From the NCBI RefSeq assembly GCF_951230135.1, contig NZ_CATNVC010000005.1:1-64000 (forward strand): a stretch of DNA of 64,000 nucleotides, given 5' to 3'. The translations under genes were made by a program, and so were the position numbers. The notes beneath the pieces were generated by a model. The model made no database searches. It was given only the letters and a program-made list of their open reading frames with translations, and was not told where the DNA came from. Shown piece by piece: positions 32,362-39,834 of the stretch (its first letter is position 1; each line of letters starts with the position of its first letter). The DNA comes from Butyricicoccus sp. Marseille-Q5471. Its GTDB lineage: Bacteria; Bacillota; Clostridia; Oscillospirales; Butyricicoccaceae.

Positions 32362-34521
32362 TTAGTTTGCCTGCACGCTCATCTGGTTCAGATGCGCAGT
32401 GCTGTCCGGCTTTGCCGGGCGGCGAAACAGTAGATATAGATAACCGATAAGCACCACGATTGCCGCAACCGTGCCCACCCCGAAGGAAAGCGCTCCGGTC
32501 AGCAGGCCGCCGAACTGATAAATCATCAGCGACACGGTGTAAGCAAAGATGGTCATGTAGCCGATGGCGAACCACGTCCACTTGGCGCTGTTCATCTCGC
32601 GCTTAATTGCGCCCATCGCTGCGAAGCACGGAGCACACAGCAGGTTGAACACCATGAACGAGTAGGCCGAAATCATCGTGAAAGACGCAGACAACGTGCC
32701 CCAAATTTCGGCACCGTCCTCAGACAGCTCGCCCGCGAAGTGGAACAGCTGGCCGAAGGTCGCAACGACATTTTCCTTGGCCACAAGTCCTGTGACCGCG
32801 GCAACGGACGACTGCCAGTTGCCCCAGCCGAGCGGCGCAAACAGCGGCGCGAGAATGCCGCCAAAGGCAGCAAGCACCGAGTTGTTTACATCCTCGACCA
32901 TGCCGAACGCGCCGTTCTCCATGCCGAACGTCTGCATAAACCAAATCACAATGGTCGAGAGCAGAATGACCGTTCCGGCCTTCTTGATAAACGACCAGCC
33001 GCGCTCCCACATCGAACGCAGCACATTGCCGCCGGTGGGCACATGGTAGGCGGGCAGCTCCATGACAAAGGGCGCGGGGTCGCCGGCAAACATCTTGCTC
33101 TTTTTGAGCATAACGCCGGAGACGATAATCGCGGCAATGCCGACGAAGTAGGCCGACAGTGCAACCCATCCCGAATTGTTGAAAATCGCGCCCGCAAAGA
33201 GGGCGATAATCGGCATTTTTGCGCCGCAGGGTACAAAGCAGGTGGTCATGATGGTCATGCGGCGGTCGCGCTCCTGCTCAATGGTACGCGAGGCCATAAC
33301 AGCCGGCACACCGCAGCCCGAGCCAATGAGCATCGGGATAAACGACTTGCCCGACAGACCGAATTTTCGGAAAATGCGATCCATGATGAAGGCCACGCGC
33401 GCCATATAGCCGCAGTCCTCCAGCACCGCAAGAAAGAAGAACAGTACGAGCATCTGCGGCACAAAACCAAGCACCGCGCCCACGCCGGCAATGATGCCGT
33501 CCAAAATCAGGCTTTGCAGCCATCCCGCAACGCCCAGCGACATCAGAATGCCTTCGACCGCCGGGGGAATGATTTCGCCGAAGAGCACATCGTTCGTCCA
33601 GTCGGTTACGAATGTGCCAACGGTCGAGATAGATACATAATACACCAAACCCATGATGATTGCAAAGATGGGCAGCGCCAAAATGCGATTGGTTACAATC
33701 CGATCAATCTTGTCGGACGCAGTTTCGCCCACACGCTTCTTTTTCACGCATTTCTTGACCACTGCGGCAATGTAAGTATAACGAGCATCGGTGATGATGG
33801 ATTCCGCGTCATCGTCCAGTTCGTCCTCAACGGCTGAGATTATTGCGTTAATCTTGTCGGCCTTGTCCTGACCGAACCGGAAGCGGGCGAGCACCTTCTC
33901 GTCACGTTCAAACAGCTTGACCGAGAACCAACGTCGCAGCGCAGGCTCGACCGCATCGGCAATCTGATCGCCGATGCGGGCGAGCGCGTCCTCAATGACT
34001 GGGGCAAATGCATGGCTGTGCTGCATCGACTTGTTCGACGCAGCCTGTCTGGCGGCCTGAATCAGCTCTGCGGTGCCCTGTCCCTTGATTGCGGCGGTTT
34101 CCACCACCGGCACGCCCAATTCCTTGGACAGTGCGGCGGTGTCGATGATGTCGCCGCGCTTTTTGACGATGTCCATCATGTTCAGCGCAAGGACGACCGG
34201 AATGCCCATTTCGGTCAGCTGTGTGGTCAGGTAGAGGTTGCGCTCGATGTTCGACGCGTCGACCAGATTCATGATTGCGTCCGGCCGTTCGCCCACCAGA
34301 TAGTCGCGCGTAACGACCTCCTCCAGTGTGTACGGCGAAAGCGAATAAATACCCGGAAGGTCAGTGATGGTGATTTCCTTATCACTTTTATAACGGCCTT
34401 CCTTTTTCTCCACGGTCACGCCCGGCCAGTTGCCGACATACTGCGTCGAACCGGTCAAATCATTGAACATCGTGGTCTTGCCGCAGTTCGGATTGCCGGC
34501 AAGCGCCAATCGAATTGACAT
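32362..34521 (-). CDS. feoB: Ferrous iron transport protein B
   Basis: 719 aa. The N-terminal G domain has Walker A GNPNCGKTTMFN, switch regions WPGVTVEKKEGRYK and DLPGIYSL, and the base motif NMMD. A helical GDI-type spacer follows (~165-275). The C-terminal membrane half has about 8-10 helices with the two gate motifs GSGCGVPAVMASRTI and CFVPCGAKMPIIALFAG. It imports Fe2+ across the membrane under low-oxygen conditions. The two upstream feoA genes and a GTTAG-N6-CTAAC site in the 50-bp gap before it complete the picture. Confidence 0.97.
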   Translation of the reverse strand: MSIRLALAGNPNCGKTTMFNDLTGSTQYVGNWPGVTVEKKEGRYKSDKEITITDLPGIYSLSPYTLEEVVTRDYLVGERPDAIMNLVDASNIERNLYLTTQLTEMGIPVVLALNMMDIVKKRGDIIDTAALSKELGVPVVETAAIKGQGTAELIQAARQAASNKSMQHSHAFAPVIEDALARIGDQIADAVEPALRRWFSVKLFERDEKVLARFRFGQDKADKINAIISAVEDELDDDAESIITDARYTYIAAVVKKCVKKKRVGETASDKIDRIVTNRILALPIFAIIMGLVYYVSISTVGTFVTDWTNDVLFGEIIPPAVEGILMSLGVAGWLQSLILDGIIAGVGAVLGFVPQMLVLFFFLAVLEDCGYMARVAFIMDRIFRKFGLSGKSFIPMLIGSGCGVPAVMASRTIEQERDRRMTIMTTCFVPCGAKMPIIALFAGAIFNNSGWVALSAYFVGIAAIIVSGVMLKKSKMFAGDPAPFVMELPAYHVPTGGNVLRSMWERGWSFIKKAGTVILLSTIVIWFMQTFGMENGAFGMVEDVNNSVLAAFGGILAPLFAPLGWGNWQSSVAAVTGLVAKENVVATFGQLFHFAGELSEDGAEIWGTLSASFTMISAYSFMVFNLLCAPCFAAMGAIKREMNSAKWTWFAIGYMTIFAYTVSLMIYQFGGLLTGALSFGVGTVAAIVVLIGYLYLLFRRPAKPDSTAHLNQMSVQAN

Positions 34522-34540
34522 AGCTGTCCCCTTTCCTGTG

Positions 34541-34556
34541 GTTAGCGTTATCTAAC
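34541..34556. promoter_or_regulatory. GTTAG-N6-CTAAC operator between feoA and feoB
   Basis: A perfect 16-bp inverted repeat (arms GTTAG and CTAAC) in the 50-bp gap before feoB. The same motif recurs upstream of feoA and of the DUF3793 gene, so it is probably the site of an iron-responsive repressor. Confidence 0.65.
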
Positions 34557-34571
34557 CCATATGCAAATTTT

Positions 34572-34793
34572 TTACTCAACCAGAATTTTTTCTGCGTCCG
34601 CCTTGCGCAGGCTCAACTCATAACCCCGCACAGTGACCTCAATCGGATCGCCCAGCGGCGCTACCTTGCGCACGAACACCTCTGCCCCGCGCGTCAGTCC
34701 CATATCCATGATGCGGCGGCGCACTGCGCCCTCGCCCTCAATCCGGCGCACGGTCACGCTGGTGCCGCACGGAACCTCTCTCAGATTTTCCAT
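34572..34793 (-). CDS. feoA: FeoA-domain protein (second copy)
   Basis: 73 aa, an SH3-like FeoA fold. It shows VPCGTSVTVRRIEGEGAVRR, RIMDMGLTRGAEVFVRKVAP, LGDPIEVTVRGYELSLRKADA. FeoA binds FeoB and is required for iron uptake in several bacteria. It lies between another feoA and feoB, all minus strand. Confidence 0.92.
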   Translation of the reverse strand: MENLREVPCGTSVTVRRIEGEGAVRRRIMDMGLTRGAEVFVRKVAPLGDPIEVTVRGYELSLRKADAEKILVE

Positions 34794-34807
34794 ATCGTCT
34801 TACTCCT

Positions 34808-35017
34808 TTATACCATAATGCGGGAAGCCATTGAATTGGAAATGGCCACGCGCACGTCCTTTACCGATACGATCAGGTTGCCCGCCATCGAGGACACGAC
34901 GCGCACCGTTCCGCCCTCGACAAAGCCAAGGTTCTGCAAAAACTGGCGGGTTTGATCCTTTCCGCGAATGGTTTTAATCGTCGTTTCAACACCGGTATCC
35001 AGCATGGTCAGCGGCAT
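34808..35017 (-). CDS. feoA: FeoA-domain protein (first copy)
   Basis: 69 aa from ATG 35017 (AGGAG 8 bp upstream; the ATG 6 bp earlier is too close to the ribosome-binding site). Its FeoA/SH3-like features are TTIKTIRGKDQTRQFLQNLG, FVEGGTVRVVSSMAGNLIVS, VAISNSMASRIMV. It is shorter than the second copy. Tandem feoA genes before feoB are common in Clostridia. It is the first gene downstream of the feo promoter at 35108-35136. Confidence 0.9.
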   Translation of the reverse strand: MPLTMLDTGVETTIKTIRGKDQTRQFLQNLGFVEGGTVRVVSSMAGNLIVSVKDVRVAISNSMASRIMV

Positions 35018-35076
35018 ATTCATTCTCCTCTCGTTCCATGCGTCAGCACGGATGACAACAGACTCAGCAATCATGG

Positions 35077-35170
35077 GTTAGTCTTCACTAACCTTTATTC
35101 CGTATGTAGTTTACCACGGCTAACTTCTGTTGTCAAGCGGGGTTTTTCAAATTTGTTACTTATTGCTAAC
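35077..35170 (-). promoter_or_regulatory. feoA promoter with three GTTAG-N6-CTAAC-type operators
   Basis: The promoter on the minus strand is TTGACA (35131-35136), a 17-bp spacer and TAAACT (35108-35113). Operators: 35077-35092, perfect, downstream of the -10; 35109-35124, one arm degenerate, between -35 and -10; 35155-35170, one mismatch, upstream. Such placement would block RNA polymerase when the regulator is metal-bound. The rest of 35171-35356 holds an inverted repeat AGCCCGCGGCTG/CAGCCGCGGGCT around 35217-35250, perhaps ending the flavodoxin transcript, and no convincing gene. Confidence 0.75.
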
Positions 35171-35356
35171 TGTCTGTTCTGCCGCCCGAATATTTTTGGG
35201 CAGGAGGAAGCCCGCGGCTGCTGTTCCAATTCAGCCGCGGGCTCATGTTACGATGGCATACGAGGGAACGTATACCGTTTTGGGGATTTCTCCCCGGACA
35301 AGAAAGGATAGTTGTATCATAACAGCCGCCATAGCAGCTGGAATGATTGAATGGGG

Positions 35357-35788
35357 TTAGTAAGCGGCGAAGCGCTTGCCGAAGTCACGGCAGGCCTCAA
35401 GCCCGCTTTCGTCGGGCGTTTCATGCAGCATGAAGCCCTCGTCACCAAAGACGTTCGCGCCGGAATCATCGGCACGCTTATACCAGTCACGCATCCACTG
35501 GCCGTCGCCCCAGCCGTAGGAGCCGAACAGCGCAGCCTTATGGCCGGTCAGACGCCCTTCCAGCTCGGTGAAGAACGGCTCGAATTCAGCCTCTTCCAGC
35601 ACCTCCGCGCCCATGGCAGGACAGCCCAGCGCCAACTTGACATACTGTGCCGCGTCCGCCGCGGTAATTTCGGATACATGCTTGAGGTCGCATTCCTCGC
35701 CTGCCGAACGGATGCCTTCCGCGATGGCATTCGCCATCTGCTCGGTGTTGCCCGTTTGGCTCCAGTAGATGATTGCAATTTTATTCAT
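35357..35788 (-). CDS. Flavodoxin
   Basis: 143 aa, short-chain type. The FMN phosphate loop is WSQTGNTEQMANAIAEGI. The two isoalloxazine loops are LGCPAMGAEVLEE and FGSYGWGDGQWM. It is an electron carrier that commonly replaces ferredoxin when iron is scarce, which fits its place between an iron-type operator/promoter upstream and the feo genes downstream. It lies 34 bp after the DUF3793 gene and is presumably co-transcribed. Confidence 0.93.
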   Translation of the reverse strand: MNKIAIIYWSQTGNTEQMANAIAEGIRSAGEECDLKHVSEITAADAAQYVKLALGCPAMGAEVLEEAEFEPFFTELEGRLTGHKAALFGSYGWGDGQWMRDWYKRADDSGANVFGDEGFMLHETPDESGLEACRDFGKRFAAY

Positions 35789-35822
35789 TGGTTGTTACCT
35801 CCTGTTGTCATAAAAAAGCGTA

Positions 35823-36386
35823 CTATGCCGCGGCGAATACGTGCAGCAGGCTCTCGCCCCGCTCTACACGCGTCGTCACCGCACGGCATACCCGCGCAAT
35901 GCGGTCAAATCGTTTGGACGCGGCTTCCGCGTCGCCATATACTTTCCAGTAGCCAGTCAACTTGCAGCCGCGGCCCCGGTGCTCAATGAAACCCTCCACA
36001 TCCTCGACCGGATAGCCGAGAAACAGGCCGATTTCATGCGGAAAGCTGTCGCACGCCGCTATGCGGCGACGAAGATGTGCAAGCAGTTCGCGCAGGCTCT
36101 GTCCGACCGGATAACCGAACTGCCGAAGCAATCGCTCTGCCCGTGCGTCGGTCAGCTGCGTTTCAAGCCGCTGCCGGTGATAGACGAGCAGCAGACAGCG
36201 CTTTTCACAGGCGCACACAACTTCAAAGCAGTAGCCGCGCGGCTGAAATGCCGCCCGATACTCCCGCATATGCTGCGAAAGCGCAGGATACAGCGCACGG
36301 TCGCACGCCACGAGACTGGCGGATTTGATGCCGGCAAGTGTCGGCGAGCAATAGGCTGCAAGCAGCCTGTCTAGTTGTTCTTTCAT
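35823..36386 (-). CDS. DUF3793 family protein
   Basis: 187 aa, soluble. It has LAAYCSPTLAGIKSASLVAC near the start, GYCFEVVCACEKRCLLLVYH in the middle and HEIGLFLGYPVEDVEGFIEH near the end. The last two are hallmarks of DUF3793, a Clostridia family found beside flavodoxin and feo genes. The function is unknown. The conserved Cys residues (PTLAGIKSASLVAC, CACEKRC) and context suggest an iron or redox role. It is the first gene of an iron-type transcription unit. Confidence 0.85.
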   Translation of the reverse strand: MKEQLDRLLAAYCSPTLAGIKSASLVACDRALYPALSQHMREYRAAFQPRGYCFEVVCACEKRCLLLVYHRQRLETQLTDARAERLLRQFGYPVGQSLRELLAHLRRRIAACDSFPHEIGLFLGYPVEDVEGFIEHRGRGCKLTGYWKVYGDAEAASKRFDRIARVCRAVTTRVERGESLLHVFAAA

Positions 36387-36449
36387 AGAAGATGCACCTC
36401 CTGCCTATTTAGCATTTGCATTCCTGTATCAGGTATGCATCGAGAGGTT

Positions 36450-36483
36450 GCGGCACGGTCCGGTTCCGCGCGGACCGTGCCGC
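36450..36483. other. Strong hairpin in the leader of the DUF3793-flavodoxin transcript
   Basis: A perfect 13-bp GC-rich stem (GCGGCACGGTCCG / CGGACCGTGCCGC) with an 8-nt loop, between the promoter at 36524-36552 and the start at 36386. On the sense strand there is no T-run, so it is not a standard terminator. Confidence 0.6.
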
Positions 36484-36499
36484 CAAATGTTTTTTCTTA

Positions 36500-36552
36500 G
36501 TTAGTCATTGCTAACTTGTTTATATGTTAGCATAAGCTAACTTCGTTGTCAA
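36500..36552 (-). promoter_or_regulatory. Promoter of DUF3793-flavodoxin with two perfect GTTAG-N6-CTAAC operators
   Basis: On the minus strand, TTGACA (36547-36552), a 17-bp spacer and TAACAT (36524-36529). One operator (36526-36541) fills the spacer and overlaps the -10 box. The other (36500-36515) covers the start region. The layout is the same as at the feoA promoter, so the two units probably share a regulator. Confidence 0.8.
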
Positions 36553-36562
36553 GCATTTTGCT

Positions 36563-36598
36563 AAAAAAAGATACCCGCTTTTTCGGCGGGTATCTTTT
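36563..36598 (-). terminator. Terminator of the nitroreductase operon
   Basis: A 9-bp stem (GATACCCGC / GCGGGTATC), 7-nt loop, then TTTTTTT on the minus strand. Confidence 0.9.
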
Positions 36599-36606
36599 GC
36601 GCTGTT

Positions 36607-37149
36607 TTATTGATAGCTGACCAGTGCATCCACATCCTTGCGCTTGGGACAAACCGGCTCCTCGGCCGGGTGCCCGATGGCCAGAATCGCCGCGACCTGC
36701 TGCCCCGCAGGCACGTCCAGCACCTCGGCGACCTTGTTTTCATCAAAGATGCCCATGATGACCGTACCCAGTCCCTGTGCATGTGCGGCAAGGCAGAAGG
36801 TCTGCGACGCGATGCCCGCGTCAAACGACTGCCAGTGCGTGCCCTGCGAGGTGGAAAACGAGCCGTCGCGCTCGTAACCTGACCGGGCAGTGAGCATGGT
36901 CACGACAACCAGTGCAGGCGCGTGCAGGGCGGTTTTTTGATTGTAGGCAAAGTCCAGCATGCACGTTTCGGCAAGATTGCGCTTCTTTTTCTCATCAGTT
37001 ACGACGATATATCGCGCAATCTGCGTGTTTTTCCAGCTCGGCGCATAGGCCGCGGCAGCAACGATTTGCTCGATTTCTTCCTTTGTCACCGGTGTATCGG
37101 TGAATTTCCGCACGCTGCGGCGCGTTTTAATACAGTCCAAGGCTTCCAT
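36607..37149 (-). CDS. Nitroreductase-family flavoprotein
   Basis: 180 aa from ATG 37149 (AAGGAG upstream). It has the FMN-binding start CIKTRRSVRKFTDTPVTKEE, APSWKNTQIARYIVV, then FDAGIASQTFCLAAHAQGLG and AILAIGHPAEEP. It is an NAD(P)H-dependent oxidoreductase with unknown substrate. It is the last gene of a five-gene minus-strand operon and ends in CPKRKDVDALVSYQ. Confidence 0.9.
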   Translation of the reverse strand: MEALDCIKTRRSVRKFTDTPVTKEEIEQIVAAAAYAPSWKNTQIARYIVVTDEKKKRNLAETCMLDFAYNQKTALHAPALVVVTMLTARSGYERDGSFSTSQGTHWQSFDAGIASQTFCLAAHAQGLGTVIMGIFDENKVAEVLDVPAGQQVAAILAIGHPAEEPVCPKRKDVDALVSYQ

Positions 37150-37171
37150 ATGGATTGCTCCTTCTTTTTTG

Positions 37172-37582
37172 TCAATTATCAATGATGTCTTCGATTACTT
37201 TGACCTGAAACCGCCGGGTGCGCGGACCGTCAAACTCGCAGAAAAACACGCCCTGCCACGTTCCGAGCAGCGGACGGCCGTCCTCAATCAGCACCGTCTG
37301 ACTTGCGCCGACATAGCTGCTTTTCAGATGCGCAGCGGCATTCCCCTCGCAGTGGCGAAAGGCCGGACGATCGGGAAAGGCTTCTCCCAGACCGAGCAGC
37401 AAATCGTGCTGCACATCGGGATCGGCGTTTTCGTTAATGGTGATGCCTGCCGTTGTGTGCGGGCAGTAGACGATGGCCATACCGCTTTTTACACCGCTTT
37501 CCGCGATGACCGAGCACATGTGCTGTGTCACATCGTACATGCCTTCTCGTGCCGTATGCAGGGTGAATTCCCGTGTTTTCAC
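37172..37582 (-). CDS. YjbQ family protein (UPF0047)
   Basis: 136 aa from the GTG at 37582. GGAGG lies just upstream, and GTGA overlaps the stop of the HD-domain gene. Hallmarks are GMAIVYCPHTTAGITINENA, DLLLGLGEAFP, the His-rich FRHCEGNAAAHLKSSYVGAS and LGTWQGVFFCEFDGPR. Members show weak thiamin phosphate synthase activity in E. coli; the real function is unsettled. Confidence 0.88.
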   Translation of the reverse strand: MKTREFTLHTAREGMYDVTQHMCSVIAESGVKSGMAIVYCPHTTAGITINENADPDVQHDLLLGLGEAFPDRPAFRHCEGNAAAHLKSSYVGASQTVLIEDGRPLLGTWQGVFFCEFDGPRTRRFQVKVIEDIIDN

Positions 37583-38160
37583 GGCTCCTCCCTCCTCTGC
37601 TCGCACAAATATGTAGCCTCAAGGTCGGCCAGATGCAGCTTGACTGCGAGCGGATAGCGTTCATACGCATGGGCAATGGCGAATGAACCGGCCTTGGCCG
37701 CATCGTCAAAGCCGCCCATGTGCCAGCGGATGGCGACGGCCTCCTCGTTTTTCAGACGGAGGAAGCGCTCAATCAGAAACACCGATTTTTCCCCGTGACC
37801 GTAGGGGAATTTATCGTCCACCGTGTAAACCGGCACCTTTTCCCACTCGCCGCGGTCGTTTTTGCGGTTGCGCATCTCGATTGCGTAAAAGCCTGCCTTG
37901 CACAAATCGTGCAGCAGCGACGCGAGGGTGAAGCTCTCCAAATCGTCTGTCGACGGGTCGTAGTGCTTGGAAATCAGCACCTGATAGACATTGAGTGAGT
38001 GCTCAAGCAGGCCGCCCTCATAGGCCGCGTGAAAACGAGTTGAAGCCGGCGCAGTGAAAAAGTCTGTGCTTTCCATCCACGCCAGCAGCTTATCCGCGCC
38101 CGGACGGTGAATGTTTTTCTGATAAATATCTAAAAATTGCGTTTTGAGCTGTTCGTTCAT
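37579..38160 (-). CDS. HD-domain hydrolase
   Basis: 193 aa, soluble. Metal-binding HD motifs are GGLLEHSLNVYQ (first His), ASLLHDLCKAGF (the HD pair) and IRWHMGGFDD. The likely substrate is a nucleotide or nucleic acid; this is the family often called hydrolase in Clostridia. It overlaps the cca stop by 4 bp (ATGA) and the YjbQ start by 4 bp, so it is tightly coupled to tRNA-end processing genes. Confidence 0.85.
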   Translation of the reverse strand: MNEQLKTQFLDIYQKNIHRPGADKLLAWMESTDFFTAPASTRFHAAYEGGLLEHSLNVYQVLISKHYDPSTDDLESFTLASLLHDLCKAGFYAIEMRNRKNDRGEWEKVPVYTVDDKFPYGHGEKSVFLIERFLRLKNEEAVAIRWHMGGFDDAAKAGSFAIAHAYERYPLAVKLHLADLEATYLCEQRREEP

Positions 38161-39485
38161 ATGTCTTCCTCCATAATGGCGCGCGCACGGCGGCGCAGCA
38201 CCTCCGCGGTGTTTTGTGTGGGATCGTCAAGCACGATTTCAAGCAGACGGTGCAGCATATCACCGATGCGCTCGCCCGTCAGGCCAAGCGCGCGCATGTC
38301 GTTTCCGTCGACCGCCAGCTGACGCAGCGAAATACACTGCTGTGCCTCGATGACACCGTTCAGCATACGCTCGAGCGCACACAGCCTTTCCATGTCCTGC
38401 GGCTGTGTGCCCTGTCCGACGATGTCGCCCTTTTTGATTGCAAGCAGCTGCCGAAACCGTTCTTCCCCGATTTGCGCTAATCGTCGGCGCACGATTTTTT
38501 CCTCATCACCGAGCGGCCGGTCATGCTGCGCAACGAGCACCAGCAGCTTTTTCTCGAACTCCGATGAAAAACGCAGGCGGCACGAAATTCCTGCCGCGAT
38601 GCGCACGCTGACCTTGGGATGCCCATAAAAATGACCGACACCGTTTTCGTCCACCGTTTTGCAGGCAGGCTTGCCGCAGTCGTGCAGCAGCATCGCCCAG
38701 CGCAGCAGTGGATCGTTCGGCACCTGCTCGACCGCGCGAACCGTATGCTCCCACACGTCGTAGCGGTGATGGCCGTTCTGCTGATCGAGATCGAACATCG
38801 GTGCAAGCTCGGGCAGCGGCTGCATAAGCACATCGCGGCAGGTGCGCAGCGCACGCCCTGCAAACGGTCCGCAGAGCAGGCGCGTCAGTTCGTCCTGCAC
38901 CCGCTCGCGCGCGACGAGCGACAAGCGCTTTCGCTGCCGCCGCATGGCCGCCGCGGTTTTTTCCTCAATGGCAAAGCCGAACTGCGCCGAAAAACGCGCG
39001 GCACGCAAAATGCGCAGCGCGTCCTCCTCAAAGCGCGTATCCGGATTGCCGACCGCACGCAGCAGACCCTTTGCAAGGTCATCCCGCCCGCCGAAGGGGT
39101 CAAACAGCCCGCGTTCGGGATGCCACGCCATCGCGCCGACCGTGAAGTCGCGGCGCGCCAAATCGTCCCGAATGCTGCGAACAAAGCGTACCGCGTCCGG
39201 ATGCCGTCCGTCCGAGTACGCGCCATCCGCGCGGAAGGTGGTGATTTCCAGCGGTCCGTCCGCGGTCAGCAGCGTCAGCGTGCCGTGCTGCAAGCCGGTT
39301 TCGAGCACCCGCTCGCCGGCAAACACCGTCTGCATCTCCGCAGGTGTGGCGGCGGTGCACAAATCATAATCATGCGGCTCGACACCGCGTAGCCGGTCGC
39401 GCACACAGCCACCGACTGCCCACGTTTCATAGCCCGCCGCTTCGAGCAAAGCAATCGCCCGTGCGGCGCCTGCGGGCAGCTGCAT
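38157..39485 (-). CDS. cca: CCA tRNA nucleotidyltransferase (class II, with HD domain)
   Basis: 442 aa from ATG 39485. The nucleotidyltransferase core is WAVGGCVRDRLRGVEPHDYDL, with catalytic Asp residues in DYD. Then come HGTLTLLTADGPLEITTFR, RRDFTVGAMAWHP and EEDALRILRAARFSAQFGF. An HD domain follows in the C-terminal half (HHRYDVWEHTVRAVEQ, LLHDCGKPACK). It adds or repairs the 3' CCA of tRNAs. The HD motifs suggest phosphohydrolase activity as in the E. coli enzyme. The start overlaps the DUF896 stop by 1 bp. Confidence 0.92.
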   Translation of the reverse strand: MQLPAGAARAIALLEAAGYETWAVGGCVRDRLRGVEPHDYDLCTAATPAEMQTVFAGERVLETGLQHGTLTLLTADGPLEITTFRADGAYSDGRHPDAVRFVRSIRDDLARRDFTVGAMAWHPERGLFDPFGGRDDLAKGLLRAVGNPDTRFEEDALRILRAARFSAQFGFAIEEKTAAAMRRQRKRLSLVARERVQDELTRLLCGPFAGRALRTCRDVLMQPLPELAPMFDLDQQNGHHRYDVWEHTVRAVEQVPNDPLLRWAMLLHDCGKPACKTVDENGVGHFYGHPKVSVRIAAGISCRLRFSSEFEKKLLVLVAQHDRPLGDEEKIVRRRLAQIGEERFRQLLAIKKGDIVGQGTQPQDMERLCALERMLNGVIEAQQCISLRQLAVDGNDMRALGLTGERIGDMLHRLLEIVLDDPTQNTAEVLRRRARAIMEEDI

Positions 39486-39697
39486 CACTCGCTGTCCTTT
39501 TTCTGGCGCAGCTTATAGGAAGTGCCGTCCGGATTGATGACGACCGTGTTCTCCAGCTGCGACTTGAGGTTTGCGCGGAAACCTGCAATATATTCGTCGC
39601 GCAACGCCTTCTGCTCGGCCTGCTCCTCTGTGGTCAGCCCCTCAGCCTTTGCCTTCTTGGAAAGCGCGTTGATGCGTGCGATTTTTTTCTGTTCCAT
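39485..39697 (-). CDS. DUF896 (YnzC-like) small protein
   Basis: 70 aa from ATG 39697 (AAGGAGGAA upstream). It shows ARINALSKKAKAEGLTTEEQ, AEQKALRDEYIAGFRANL and TVVINPDGTSYKLRQ, matching DUF896. It is a small helical protein with SOS and sporulation links in Bacillus, of unknown function. It is the first gene of the operon DUF896-cca-HD-YjbQ-nitroreductase. Confidence 0.93.
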   Translation of the reverse strand: MEQKKIARINALSKKAKAEGLTTEEQAEQKALRDEYIAGFRANLKSQLENTVVINPDGTSYKLRQKKDSE

Positions 39698-39728
39698 TTG
39701 TATTCCTCCTTCGGAAAATGGTACACAT

Positions 39729-39757
39729 ATTATATCAAAGCATGCCCGCAAAGTCGA
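39729..39757 (-). promoter_or_regulatory. Promoter of the DUF896-cca operon
   Basis: On the minus strand, TCGACT (39752-39757), a 17-bp spacer and TATAAT (39729-39734), 32 bp before the start. Confidence 0.6.
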
Positions 39758-39766
39758 GAGCCATTC

Positions 39767-39795
39767 TTGACCGCACTTCGACCGCATGATACAAT
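39767..39795 (+). promoter_or_regulatory. Promoter of metY
   Basis: TTGACC (39767-39772), a 17-bp spacer and TACAAT (39790-39795), 40 bp before the ATG. It is back to back with the DUF896 promoter. Confidence 0.7.
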
Positions 39796-39834
39796 GGCTT
39801 TATTGTTAAAAATCTCCGAAGGAGCGAAAATAGT

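Noticed and set aside
32740-33837. Open frame antisense to feoB
   Set aside because: feoB is unmistakable on the minus strand. The antisense product is Arg/His-rich without membrane segments or motifs.
35130-35360. Possible small plus-strand gene between the feo promoter and the flavodoxin gene
   Set aside because: It overlaps the feo promoter and operators, lacks a ribosome-binding site and runs into the flavodoxin stop region. The sequence is better explained by an inverted repeat.
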